64,000 nt of DNA from Siniperca chuatsi (taxonomy: Eukaryota > Chordata > Actinopteri > Centrarchiformes > Sinipercidae): the NCBI RefSeq assembly GCF_020085105.1, contig NC_058052.1, forward strand, positions 21,333,733-21,397,732. The letters are read 5' to 3'. Under the pieces are notes generated by a model that saw only the letters and a list, made by a program, of their open reading frames with translations, had not been told where the DNA came from and searched no databases. Position 1 is the first letter of the stretch; every line of letters starts with the position of its first letter. Made by a program: the position numbers and the translations under genes. Of the stretch, positions 46,840-59,299 are shown one piece after another.

Positions 46840-47630
46840 TACGGAGGAAAAAAACACAAAAACACAAAAAGAGAAATATTTACAGGGAAAATGGACCTGA
46901 GAGGAAGAAAAAAAGACTTATGAAATATCGCGGATGAAAAAAGGACCGATTGATATAAATATTAAAATAAAAAGAGATAAAAGCACGTCGTTTTTTTTTT
47001 ATCAAAAAGCGCTTTCAAAGGACCCACGCCTCCCCCTCCTCTTCATACCCCCACACCACCACCACCACCACCACTACTACTAGACTACTTGCATGATGTC
47101 TTTTTTATTTTTTATTTTGTAATCAGGGAAAATAACCTGAATGCAAGATTTTCCATCAGGAACATCGATCAGAGGGAATAAAAACAGATCGTCTTGGTGT
47201 CTTCGTCGCTTTTTCTTTTTCTCATCTCAATTTTTAGTCCAAGTGATGATGATGATGATGACGGCGAAGCAGCCGCCATGCAGACAAGATGCAATCCTGT
47301 TTTTACTTTGTGTTCATCAGACAATCATTTTAAGTCGTAAGCACCTTTTTAAATACACTTCTGTCACTGCCTGTGGGGTACATGGTCAAAAAATGTCGAA
47401 CGGAATCGTTTATGACTGTATCAGATTTTTATTTTTATTTTCAAAATTTTATATTGAATTATGTATATCTCAAATAATGCGATCATTCTCCCGGTCTGTA
47501 ATATACGTGTAGAAATATGCTTGTACATAATTATTGCTCTCCCCCGTCTCATCCTCTTTTCTATCCCTTCCTCACTTTTCTTGACTTGGTGTTCCTACAT
47601 AAAATATTTGTCAAAACTTACAACTGAAGT
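46840..47630 (+). other. six3: six3 3' UTR (approximate)
   Basis: A-rich start, internal AATAAA matches at 46966-46971 and 47177-47182, an imperfect (CCA)n run near 47055-47075, a (GAT)n run at 47244-47262 and AT-rich sequence thereafter. The end is inferred from the poly(A) signals downstream. Confidence 0.5.
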
Positions 47631-47683
47631 GCTCTAGGCGTTTTTGTTGTTTTTGGGTTTTGTTTTGTTTGGGGAGGGGGTGA
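47598..47683 (+). terminator. six3: Candidate distal poly(A) signal of six3
   Basis: The variant hexamer CATAAA (47598-47603) is followed about 40 bp later by a GT-rich downstream element (47640-47683, TTTTTGTTGTTTTTGGGTTT and on). Cleavage would fall around 47615-47640. The upstream canonical AATAAA sites lack such a GT-rich partner, so this is the preferred end. Confidence 0.4.
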
Positions 47684-48379
47684 CATATGTTAACAGTCAC
47701 ATGCAAAAAAGAAAAGAAAAAGAAAAGTGGAATAGCTTATTACATTTATTCAAGTCTACAGGCTGCCCCCCTCCTCTCCTCTCTGCCGCCCCAGGGTCGC
47801 TCAAAGCGCTTATTTACATTAGCCTTTCGTTATTGTGTGGTTATTATGTTAATGTACCATACATTTCTAAATCAAATACAGTATTCAATTTGCTATACCT
47901 CTTTGCATGATGTCTGTCTCTCCATCCGATTACGGATAAGGACATTGATAAGTGGCTAAACACATGTTCATATTGGGTCATTATTGGATTGTGGAGACAT
48001 TAATGCTCATCATGGCTTATGCTGCCCGGACCAGGTCATGCAGTCAGCGGGCTGATTTCCGGAACAGAGTTGAATCGGGTTATACAGACTATTTATTATA
48101 TTGGTGTAAATTGTTTGGTCTTTTACAGTGACAACGCAAACCAATGCTGTAATTAAAATGTCATATATTTTATTTTCCAGAAGAAGTCATGCTTTACCCC
48201 TTTTTTAATTTATCATTACACCCCTGGTTTTAAACCCATGTGATGTAGGTAAAATCCTCCTATATGACTGCCTCTGTATACTACAAAAATTCTGGCAAAC
48301 GTCAACGTCATGTAGCACTTAAAAATGTGAGTGCTATTTCCCCTTTTGTTTACCGTTGCTAGTGAATACAGAAATTAAG

Positions 48380-48620
48380 TAAACGCGCCATTAAATGGGC
48401 TAATCACGATGGGACTCCTCCCCTGTCCCAATCTCCCATTGTGGCCCGCTGAAAAGAGCTTTTCTTCCTCGGACGAGAACCATTTCCCCCTCCAAAAAAA
48501 GGCTTTCTCTCCTGCAGTCCCTTTCCATCTAAATCCCCAACCAATTATGCTGCAGACTGGGGCACATTTGCTATAGGACACTGTTGCAGGAACTATAGTT
48601 TTGGTGGAAACACTTGCGCA
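48380..48620. promoter_or_regulatory. Candidate conserved block just downstream of six3
   Basis: Complex sequence including GCCATTAAATGGGCTAATCA (a small ATTTAAT dyad and a TAATCA core) and CCAACCAATTATGCTGCAG. Repeat-free. Lies about 0.8 kb after the predicted transcript end. Confidence 0.35.
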
Positions 48621-49409
48621 AAGATTTCTGCCTCCTGGAAGCTGAGCTGAGGGTTTCCCCATGTAAATACGGAGCTTTATTAACTGGCAGGCAACTCTGT
48701 AATGCGCGTCGAGTCTCTGTGAGTGTTGCAGTCATGTATTTAGCAACAGAAAGTAGGACAGAGGCTGCTGTTTGGCTCAGGGAGACCGCAAGACTTTTAG
48801 AAAGTGGAGTCTGGCATAAAAAACCTAAGGCGGCGACATCAACAGTAAACCTGCAGTTCTTTCACTAAGACAGATTTTTTTATTTTAATAAGACAACTGT
48901 AACTGAAACGTTCCCGTCTCAACAAGTGTAACAGGACCTTTAGGCCTACTGTGGTATCAGGGATGAACGGGATGTTAAGATATTTTTCCAGGATGTTTGG
49001 CAATTTTGTGCAAAAACTGAAAGTTTAAATCTAAAATTCTATTGGGGGGGGGGGCACCAAAAGAGGCCGAAAGGGGGTATGTAACATTTAGAATAGAGAC
49101 TAGGAAATCAATATTCAAAAACGTGCCTAATTAGACCAGTTTCATTTGTTAATCTAATGGCTATACGTTAATAACACAGGAGGCTATGGGGTGTGTAAAA
49201 AAACAACATTATTAACATTAATCATATAGCTCATAAAATATTTGTTTTATTGTTGTTAAGTGAAATCCTCTCCGCTAAATTTGAGAATCAGCTGGACAAA
49301 AGTTGAAATTGTTATAAATAGTAAAAGCAGATCTGGCAATGGATTAGGGTTCTTTTCTCAATAAATGTTATCAGTCTCCACTGGATGAAATGTGCGCATA
49401 AGCTATCTA

Positions 49410-49860
49410 CATGCATAAATCTCCCTCAGACGGATACCAATCAAAAGACAAAAACAAGTGTGTCAAAAGCTTCAGCCGTACGACTCAATGGGAATGCGAT
49501 CCTGAAATAACCGAGGCCATAATGCAGACCAACGCAAAGCTCAGCCTGGCTGAAACAAACCATCTCCCGCCGCACTCATTGGCAGTCGATTGCAGATGGA
49601 GTAAATCTGTATCATATTTTAAACCCATTCCGGGTGTTAAATCGGCCTGCCAGAGACAGATAGGCCCTATCAAAAGCACCGAGGGGCCATGGCACCGCAG
49701 CACCACCAGACCCTTATCACCCCCCCACCACCATCACCTTTCCATTTACGCACTCCACAAGTTTTATTGGCTGCGACAAGTCCCGGCTATGATTGAGATT
49801 AAATAAATGTAAACTGAAGAGCATTTTTATCGGGAAAGGAGGACACGAGGATTAGGGCTA
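49410..49860. promoter_or_regulatory. Candidate conserved 3' enhancer block
   Basis: About 450 bp of complex, repeat-free DNA, including ATACCAATCAAAAGACAAAA, GGCCATAATGCAGACC, CGCACTCATTGGCAGTCGAT, GATAGGCCCTATC (a palindromic string, 49660-49672) and GGATTA (49849-49854, OTX/K50 core). The 131-codon open frame across it has no known domain and ends in a His-rich artefact. Confidence 0.4.
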
Positions 49861-49869
49861 TATCTGAGA

Positions 49870-52800
49870 GATGGAGCCACAGATAGGGACTCATGAATAC
49901 AAAACAACCGATGAATGGGCTTCATTTGCGCAACGTTACCTTCATTATCCCTATAAGACTCTGGAAACACAGTGTAAATATGTAGATGTAAACTTAACTT
50001 GGCTTACTTGAGAGAAATAATAAAAGCGATGTATTTGTTTGAAATGATGTGTAAAAAAAAGTCAGCTAAAGATGCAAACTTTGCAGTCGCCTTTTACACC
50101 CCTTAATGGATCCGTTGCGCTTCACTTTATAAACACAAGTGGAATATTTATGATGGATTTCCATAAATGCACAAGCAAACTGTGTTAAAGAAATATTATA
50201 GGAATTCTACGCTATAGGATATGATACCAGTGACATACCAAAAGTCAATATTAATTAAATATCATAGTGATTTTCCATTAGAGCATGTTTAACCATGTTA
50301 ATAAGACGCATGTAAACAGGTACATGATTGCCTTCGCTGTTAACATATGTAGGCCAGTGGCAGTAGTAAAAAGTGCTATCTGTTGCTGGCTGGGGTCATT
50401 AACAGTAGAGGGGGGGCTCTTGTTCGTGATCTGTCAACTCAAATATGGATCACAAGACAAAGGAACTTAGCGAGGAGTAATCTCTGAGTGTGATACTTAC
50501 ATGAGAGTAAACGAGAATGTGAGACAAGTGCGGCAACAATGGAGACTCGCATGTTTTCCCCCTTTTCGCTCCCTTAAGTTGTTTTGCATTTATCTGTGCA
50601 AATGCATCTGTCAAACAAGATTTGCATGAATATCAAGCTGAACGTCAACAACATAAAGAAGATTAGTTTTTTTTTTTTTAATGGCTTCCAGATTTGAAGT
50701 CAAAGTGATTTAAAGTGTCTTTAAGAGGAGAAAAGCACAAGCGAATGCTCTTCTGAAATATATAGTTGATTTCTGTTTGGATTGATGGTTTGCGTCGTGA
50801 TGATCCGCTTAGAGGTCATAGTTTACTTTCCTTTTCATTCCCAACCACAACATATTGTATACCGAAGTTAATGCAGGCACTGTCAGTCCAACTATAGGGA
50901 ACAAGAGGAAGGAGGGGGGGACTATTAAGCCGGAGTCGGGCGGTGAGAAATACTTGCCCTGCCCTGTTTTTTCTCGGATTTCACCGGTTAACTGAACACA
51001 ACTTTCCTATTGGTGTGTATTCATGCAGCACCCAAAGAGCACCAGTTTCCCTATAGCCTCACCAGCGCGGCTGTCAGTGCAGGAATGAGCGGGGCCCTCT
51101 GGACTAAACTTTCTGCTCTCACTCTCTCCTTTCTTCAATAGGTAAGACGCAGGGCTGCAGCATTCCTCTTGACTGAGTGGTAATTTATACTAAGTTATAT
51201 GACCTGTCATTCTGTTTTGTAGATGGAGAGCTACTGTTCTCCTTCTCTGGGTTATTATGTGAAATAGCAGCAGCAATCAGCAATCCTTGTAAAGGCCAAA
51301 ACAACTGTCTGCATTAATTACACATTATATTTTCACCTAACCATCACCCTGAAATCACAACTATCCTGCAACACATTTTAGAGGAACTACAGCAAATAGC
51401 TGCAGCTTTTTACATGATTTTAGTGATATTAAAAGGGATTATAAGAGATAAAAAGTACTTTAAAACTCAAGAAACTCAGTTGTAATCATATAAAAAATTG
51501 GCTATATGGTAATAGTGATGTGTGGTTATGGGCTCATGTCGACAGTTTTATAATTTGGCGTGGATGCAAGCAGGTAAACGTTGTGAGATGTGTCACATTT
51601 TGACTTTTTGTGTAATTTCGATAATGTCTGTGCCAAAGGTGCGTAAATTGTGCGCGTTTTTTTTTTTTTTACCAATGCCAGGCGCCATGCACCTGCTGCT
51701 TGTTCTCAACTGATCAACTCCCCCACCCACCCCCATCACACACACAGTCTCTCTTTCACACTCACCATTTATCACACGCACACACTCTCTCCAGGACAAG
51801 GGCAGCGTTTGAAAGTGTCCTTCTATTAAATTGTAATTTGGAGGTCACACAAGGCAGGAGGCAATGATACAGGATCAGCGGCGTATAAGCTTTCATTATA
51901 TGTAGACTACCGTGTATAGACAGATGGGATCATACTCTCTCTCTTCCATAGTCAGGTTGGGAGGTGTGTGTGTGTTGTGGGGGTTACGGAATACTTCAGT
52001 CTAATGCTTATTAGTATGGACTGCCATTGCACAAGCCTCATCTTTTTAAAACAAGCATAACATGAAAGCAACCCAACTCTGGCTTACTCAAGCAAACATG
52101 GCCACCACCCCCACCCCCCTCTCGGGCGCACACGTGCACGCGTATAGCCGTACACGGACAGCCCATATGGATGTTAGCCTATGTGTGTGTGCGTGTGTGT
52201 ATGTTGGGGTGGGGGCGCTGGGTGCAGGCTGTGATCTCTCGCCTTGTGCACACCGAGTGGACAGAGGGCTGAGCAGCTTAAATGGAGCCCCAGCACCTGT
52301 GTTTTCTACCGCCGTTCTCAGGCCTTCTTAGCATGGCACACTGTACAGCCCTGATGTATGCACTGAGAACCGGGCCGTGAACACGCAGACATTATACACT
52401 CCATGTGCCAGAAATAAAAGGGACGGATGTGGGAGTTTATCTTCAGAATTAAGCTACACTGAATAATTAAACTAAACCCCCCTATATTAAGGGTTTCCGT
52501 GCTGCACCTCCTTTTTTCAGCCATGTTTTGGTTTAAGATTATTATTAACCAACTTAAATAGCCAACTTTTAACCAATTGTGCCTAATCAAAGCCAAGCTA
52601 CTTAACCAGGTATTTTAAAAGTTAGTATAAAGTATCTCTTCTGCAATGATCCAGTTTTTTAAAAGTTTTAAATAACAGGAGATAATTTGGCCTAATAAAA
52701 GCCACCTCGGCCTTTTCTTTATTTGTACTCTGCAACCTTACTGCGTCTCAAAATATTTCTGCTCTCACTCATTTTGTTAATAATGTCAGACGTCTACACA

Positions 52801-53730
52801 AACACGTCACTGAATATTTGTTTATTAGCAAGAAACCACTAAAACAGACTCCGTCCTACTCTCAGACTTGGTGCGTTTTGGTGACACGTCCCCCTTTACT
52901 CCCCCTTTTCCTTCCATGAATTGGTGATTGTTCCCTGGTTTGATGCTGAAGGCTATTGTCTGTCAGCTGGAGCTGCTGCCTGCTCTGGTACTGAAAGCAC
53001 CGGATGAACCTGGACACGGACACCCGGTCCCGCTGTGCCCAGACACCTCACACGTAGCCTGCACTCCTCATCTTTTCTTTAACCGTTAAGATTTGGGACG
53101 ATAATACATGAAACTCCTGTCAACTTTGGCCGGAAACGAGGTTCCAGGTCAACAACTTAAATCGGCATGACGACACCCAAGGCCTTTTGCATTAAAGACT
53201 ATACATCTTCTTCTTTAAATCGACGAATGGATGAACTGTATGCTACATGGCTCAAAATCAAGTCAAAAGAAAATTTGGCATCTGTTATTGTCTTACTACC
53301 AAACCAAGACTAAAGAAGGAACCATTTATAAGCAAAACTGAATTTGTATTGTTAGAAAATGGCTGTTAAAGTTACTGATTTTGTTTCTGAATACACCACC
53401 TCAAACTGGTGTGTTGTTGTTATGTTCTGGGTATTTCTGACGGGACAAAAATCATCATATGTTCATGGTATCATAGTTTGACCAAAGTAGGCTATTTGGT
53501 GTATATGTGAAAAAGATAATCAGCAGCTTTATTTAAGTGTTTCTGTGTGGATGAATAAAACCAGATTAGATATTTTCATTTTGCAGGACAAATCATGTCC
53601 TTTATATGTTTGTTTTTGAAACCCAGCTCACAAAGGCTCATGTGCACTGGAGATATAATTCTAAAATATGTAATGCAACCTATCGGTTTGGCATATATCA
53701 CTGTGATTGGCCTAATATGTGACACACCGT
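49870..53730. other. Intergenic sequence downstream of six3
   Basis: Mostly AT-rich. A short complex patch lies near 50500-50640 and another at 52920-53160. Poly-T runs occur at 50666 and 51657, and CA/TG patches near 51730 and 52180. No gene is supported. Confidence 0.4.
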
Positions 53731-53734
53731 AAAA

Positions 53735-54060
53735 CGCCTCGGCTTTTGTAAAGCTTGCCCGGTGACACGCCTCCCTTTTGTGCCCATGCACTTAACAAAA
53801 GGTCGGGGATTGACTGAGGCCTGGGTGTCCTTATCAATTTAACCTCCATTTACAAAGCTATAGGATGGATTACCCGGGACGCCAGCCTCACCAAGCTCAC
53901 AATCAGCCCCGGCCAGAGGAAAGTCCACACTGTGAGGGGACAGCGGCGGGCCAGGCAGGTGCCAAGCCGGCCACACTGAAGGCTGAGCGGAGCAGAGCCA
54001 AACGTGTTCCTTGACTGCCATCTAGAGGAGTCTTGTGGGAGAAACATGGCCCCAAAGCAT
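53735..54060. promoter_or_regulatory. Candidate regulatory or boundary block
   Basis: GC-richer, repeat-free stretch with TTTGTAAAGCTTGCCCGGTG, ATTGACTGAGGCCTGGG and CAATCAGCCCCGGCCAG, ending in a strong reverse CTCF-like motif at 54015. Composition contrasts sharply with AT-rich neighbours. Confidence 0.35.
54015..54028 (-). promoter_or_regulatory. CTCF-like motif, reverse orientation
   Basis: CTGCCATCTAGAGG on the plus strand fits the reverse complement of the CTCF consensus at 13 of 14 positions by eye. Confidence 0.4.
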
Positions 54061-54061
54061 G

Positions 54062-55490
54062 TCTTCCCAAAGTGTTCCTTTCATGTCAAGTGCATCTGAA
54101 ATGGAAAGCAAAGAGGATCAAAATTCAAGTTAATTTTTTATAGCTGCTGCATTACATTAAGTGGAAACATTCTAGATGTCTTATGCATTACTTTATACAC
54201 ATTTTCCCAAATTTCAGCCTGACATGTTTGGAAATGTCTTTGTGTTTGAGTAATATCTGGCTGCCCAACATGAGCTTGTGCTGATGGAGCCTGTTTGGCT
54301 ACGATCTACAGTATAAAGGCAGTACCTCTGTTTGAGTTGGGACTTCTTAAAATCCTCCTTGTGCTCTAGTTAATGTCAGTGCAAGCACGAACATACATAT
54401 AAAGGCTTGCACTACAGGGACAACTGCAGGCCAGTGAAGTCATACTGCCCACACACATACACATACTGTATACACACTGTACCGGGCACATTCATTAAAG
54501 TTTCATTGCATGAAAGTCAAATGATGTTGGAACACTGAACCAGCTTCTGCATTTAGTGCTAGATCAAGGATTCAGACGCCAGAGAGTGTAATGGAACCCC
54601 CGATCCCTGGTTAATTTTTAAAAACTGATACCCAGAGTTTTACTGAGTCCAACAAGGAGCCAAGTGACTGACTGGTGTGTGCGTGTGTGTGTGTGTGAGA
54701 GATGGTGGAGCTGGTGGTGGTGAGGTGGAGGGGAGGCATAATGGTGTCCGCTGGAGCGCAGCCTTTTAGAGTTTAACTTGCCTATTATGGAGAGCAGGGC
54801 AGGGGGAGGAAGAAGACAGAGAGAAGGCAACAGAGAAGGTTTCACTGTAAATGGACAGTAAAATGCTTACGGCAACTAGGCTTGAATCCACCATTAAATC
54901 ATTGCAGGAGGAGAAGGGCATGCTGGCATGTTACATGCCATAAGCTATAACTTTTTCATTTCCCCACTTTGTACCCACTCACATGTCCTAAAACGGTTTC
55001 AGCGAGATTTCAGGTTCACGGAAGTGTACAAGCAACCTTTATCTGGGCTCACTTGAGTTGATTTACAGTTCCACCAGCTCAGTGGTTAGATGGAGATACA
55101 TCCAACTTTCACAGGCTTATTAGCTAATAGAGCCTGGAGGTAAAAAATGCACTTAGAATATGAATATGAATAAATACATGGAATATACATTAAACACAGG
55201 CAAACAAACATAGTGTATTTTGTGGTGACATTTAAAGAACATACCTGCATACTGTATGAGAAGCCAAATTATAGTCTCCTCATTTTGAATTTTCCATTAT
55301 CCACCTGCCTCCTCAGATATTCAGCTTCCTTTATCCAACTGAAAGGTTTTGCTTGTCATAGCTGCTCTTGGATGGAGATTAACCATCTGGAAAAAAAGGG
55401 AAAAAGTTTAATGAAATTCCTGTTCCAAATTCACCCTTTGCAATTCATTGTCTATGAGAGCATCTCAAGAGGTGCATGTAAAATGTACCT
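54062..55490. other. Intergenic sequence, no gene
   Basis: Ordinary composition, with a TG-rich patch at 54676-54696 and a GA-rich patch near 54790. A complex stretch at 54870-55140 might be regulatory but has no clear motif cluster. Confidence 0.4.
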
Positions 55491-55499
55491 TGCTAGTTA

Positions 55500-55700
55500 A
55501 TAACCAGTTCAGGGCTCTGGAGGCCCTCAGCTGAAGCGTGCTGTTTTGTCCAACCACTTTTTCTATTTTTAATAGGTTCCTGTACATGAGTCGGTCGTGG
55601 AGTATCTTTAAAGCGCCTCTTTAAAAATGGCCTCTGTCCTGAGGTGGCCTCCGAAACACATGCATTATTGAAGCATGCACCGGCCTTGTCCTCTGCACTC
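55500..55700. promoter_or_regulatory. Candidate conserved non-coding block
   Basis: Complex, repeat-free, with TCTATTTTTAATAGGTTCCT, a repeated 'gcctct' around ATCTTTAAAGCGCCTCTTTA, and ATGCATTATTGAAGCATGCA (an imperfect palindrome). Role inferred. Confidence 0.3.
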
Positions 55701-56748
55701 CCTTCACTCAGTCCAGTTCAGCAAGCAGCAGCAGCTGCACAGCTCCCATAAGAGCCGGGCAAGGAGAAAGAAAACACAGCTCGAGTGTCCAGAGCTCAGA
55801 GACCTGATGTATGACTGTGGAGGTGGATGAAAGAGGAGCAGTTACAGGTCAAAACATCAAATATCCTTCACAAGTTCACATTGTTACTGAAGTTCAGATG
55901 TTTTGTTCAGCTCAAGAATGTTGAGAAGCTCATCAGTGAGGTGATTCATTCTGCTATGAAAATAGAGTTAAACGGAAACATCAGTGAACTAAAAGGAAAG
56001 ATGACATATCACACTTACATTACTCAGAAGGATAAGTATTTGAACAATAACAGAAAAAGTTAAAACAATATCTAATTTTTGATCATTTTTAATATTTGAA
56101 CAACATACATAAAACACTGAATATGAACTAATCTAGTTTTCAAAACCCATATTTTTCGTTATACCCTCTATAATTTAAAAATTTGAATAAAAACAAATAT
56201 TTGAGTTTCAACAATATGCTGTTGTTTTAATCCAACATCAGATCTTTGGCTTCTTATCAGTCTCTCCTTCTCTCTCTGCTTTACACACACACACATACAC
56301 ACACACTATCAAAACTGAATGTGAGCAGTTGGAGAGAATTGAGAGAGGGCAAAGGGAGAGGTTGAGAGCTGTGTAAATGGTCAATTGGCTTAACTCAGTG
56401 GTGTCTGTTCTTGGTGTGACGATGTCAGTGGGCAATGTGCAAATGTGCACTCTTTTGATTTCCCTGATGTAATCCTCTCCAGCATACTGGTAGCCTATAA
56501 AGCCCCAGGGAGGAGAGATGAGTGAGACGCTGGACAGCGTTTGTTCTGGGATTAAGATATCACTTCCTCGCGTTCATTCATTCAAATGTAACATGCACGC
56601 ATGAAGAGCACGAGAGTGCAAACACTGTATGTATGTGTATGAATGCACACACAGGAGCATATTCCCCCCCACACACACCGTCTTCTGTCCCTGCATTCAC
56701 ACTATCTGTCTGTACGTGTAGAGTATGTAGCTGTCTCACTATGTTACA

Positions 56749-56762
56749 CTGCCATCTAGTGA
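56749..56762 (-). promoter_or_regulatory. CTCF-like motif, reverse orientation
   Basis: CTGCCATCTAGTGA fits the reverse CTCF consensus at 13 of 14 positions, with the strongly conserved GCC..CTAGTG core intact. It is the best CTCF-like match noticed in the window. Confidence 0.45.
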
Positions 56763-57810
56763 TCTGTAATAACTCACATCCACCTGAATAACATTTTTTA
56801 ACCAGATTGCAAACTTGATCCACACTGAAATAATTACTCACTCTGACATCACTTGGAACTCATTCATGACATTGCTAAGGAAGGATTGTTTGACTGAGGA
56901 AGGCTTTCACTCTGATGCATAATTTTTCCAAGTTGCACAGCACTCAGCATCTAATTGCTCAGCTATCAGCCTCCTGCCGTGTTATTGAGAACAAATAGGA
57001 ACAAATTATTTCTTTGTATTGTTTTGTGTTGAATATAGTAATGTCACATAAATCTGCCTCTGTTTTTTTAGTGGCAGTGTAGTTCTTTTTTCAAAATTTA
57101 AATTCACCATGAAAATTACTTATTATGAGTAATCATTATAAATGTTTTTAGTTGGTTTTCATTCCATAATCACATATATTTCCATCACAGCATGGTTACT
57201 AATGGCAATATTATAATCAGTCTGTGACATCACAACTTAAACTCAAAGGCTGTGACAGTCATTGACATTGTTAGCTGGTGTTATGTTTTCATACAGTAAT
57301 ATGATATCATATGACCACATGTTTTTTTATTCCTGAAAGGACTTTAAATGCACTAGTGAGAGTGGGATAGGCAGCCTGTCACTATCAGCTGTAGCATCAT
57401 AGCATTAATTTAACACACGATCTTAGCTAGCTGCTCTGTGCATGTATAATCATCATCATAGCCCCCTCCTCTCACAAATACCGCCACTGTTCCTATGAGC
57501 AAGGCACCCTCATCACACATCTTCCAGATTCAGCTTCTAAGTGGCCAGAAACCAATACACATGGCTTATCTATCAAAATTCAAGGGGGAAATGGGCCAGG
57601 TTAGCGAACTCTTGACAAATAAGTTGAAATAAATAAATCAGTGACCAAAATGTGTTCTATAGTCTCACATGTCATTGTGTATTTAAAATATTAAAGAATT
57701 ACTTACGACTCCAAATTTTTGACCTGGAATTATTTTCATCATTGCCTTGATATGGGTCATTATGCAAACATGCACATCATGCAATAATCAGAAGAAATGT
57801 CCTACTTTAA

Positions 57811-57824
57811 CCACAAGGGGTCAT
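57811..57824 (+). promoter_or_regulatory. CTCF-like motif, forward orientation
   Basis: CCACAAGGGGTCAT keeps the CCACNAGGGG core with a mismatch after it. A weaker forward match, CCACTAGGTAGAAG, lies at 59630-59643. Confidence 0.3.
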
Positions 57825-58871
57825 CATGAGCTCAAGGTTGAAAATTTGACTTCAATTCATGAAATGACAAGATGGAAGTGAAACAAAACTGAAGGACAAA
57901 CACAACAAGAGTGACAGCTTCTGGCATGCTTTCACTCAGAACTCATGGAAGACTATTCTGTGTATAGCTTAATACATTCACTCTAAAGAACAGACAGCCT
58001 TTCCTGTTGCCTATGCAAGCTGCTAATGTCATTCACAGCTTCCAGATCCACTCCAGTAGTTCCATGTGTTTGTCAATTCAAGTGTACAATAAATTACAAA
58101 TGGTGTATACAGAAGCTTTAAGGTCACTGACACACAGCCCCCCTCTATGCCTACCTATCATTGTGTAGTGAAATTATACCCGTAGCATGTTTTCAGCATT
58201 TCTCACTACAAAATTGCTTTGGCTGAAACCCAAGAGCATTTGAAGCGCAGTGGAGAAGCTAATCAAGCAGCAAGTGAAAGGCAACAAAGCAAAAGAGACT
58301 TCAAGCAGCTGCCACTGCTGTGGGTGAGAGAAAAACAACAACAAGAGGAGTCCACAGCTTGGAAACCAGTCTAGTGTAAGTTATGAGGAAGAGGAAGAGG
58401 GGAGGGAGGAGGGGGATGGGAAAGAGAGGGAAAGACGAAGAGAAAGAGAGAACTATAGCTATTGTTTGTCATTTTTCATGGTGACTTAACTCGAGTATGA
58501 AAACACAAATTAAACAATAATGTGGAATCCAAATTAATGTGGAAAGACATTTATGATATTTACTGACATTTTATCCACCAGTAATGATGTATCTGCTATC
58601 ATGTGACAGCATCCCTTTCCATCTCCTTTTCCTTGTCACAGAACTTGTAAACTTTCAGTTACTACAACATAATCTGGCTGCTCTGAGAAGCAACAACATA
58701 CCGTAGGCAAAAGAGGAGTATTTGTGCCAGTGAGCTTTTCTCCCTTAATTCTGCCTCCCCCAGGAGTCAGCTTTCTAACCTAAACTACTTAAAACAGTGT
58801 GAGGTCTGCTTTTCATAGCACATGAAACTTGGTCTGGAGACAATAAGTATTCACTTTGCCCTTCACATTTG

Positions 58872-58904
58872 AGCAGATCTTGGCAGAATAAGCCAAGATC
58901 TGCT
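58872..58904. repeat. Perfect 13-bp inverted repeat with 7-nt loop
   Basis: AGCAGATCTTGGC (58872-58884), loop AGAATAA, GCCAAGATCTGCT (58892-58904). The stem is perfect and a G-T pair could extend it. No gene adjoins it. Confidence 0.85.
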
Positions 58905-59139
58905 TTAAATAACCAACATTATGTGTAATAAATAACAACAATTACTTTCTTTACTAGGCACAAACTCTATAATCTTGAGGTGTGCAATAATAGTATCTAC
59001 AACAAGGACTAACATTGACTATACCTGTACCTGTAATAGTTTATCTTTAAGGTTAAGTAGACACTCTCACCACCTTATATAAATGTATTTATTGCTGTTT
59101 TAATGTATTTTTAATCATTTTATGTTTATCCTTTCATTT

Positions 59140-59290
59140 CAGTTTTCTATGTTTTAAAATTAGTCTTAACATTTGTTTTGTAACCCTTCTGCTTTTATTG
59201 TCCTGTGTATACATGGCACTCATGCAAAATAGAGTAAAAAAAACTCATATTGGACCACCTTGTATGAATAAAGGTTGGATGAATGAATAA
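59140..59290 (+). repeat. Possible LINE-type 3' tail
   Basis: 'tttattgtcctgtgtatacatggcac' then 'ccttgtatgaataaaggttgg' and ATGAATGAATAA. The order (TTTTATTGTCCTGTG, then TGAATAAAGGTT, then short tandem units) resembles 3' ends of fish non-LTR elements. No reverse-transcriptase coding part was seen. Confidence 0.35.
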
Positions 59291-59299
59291 CGAAATTCA

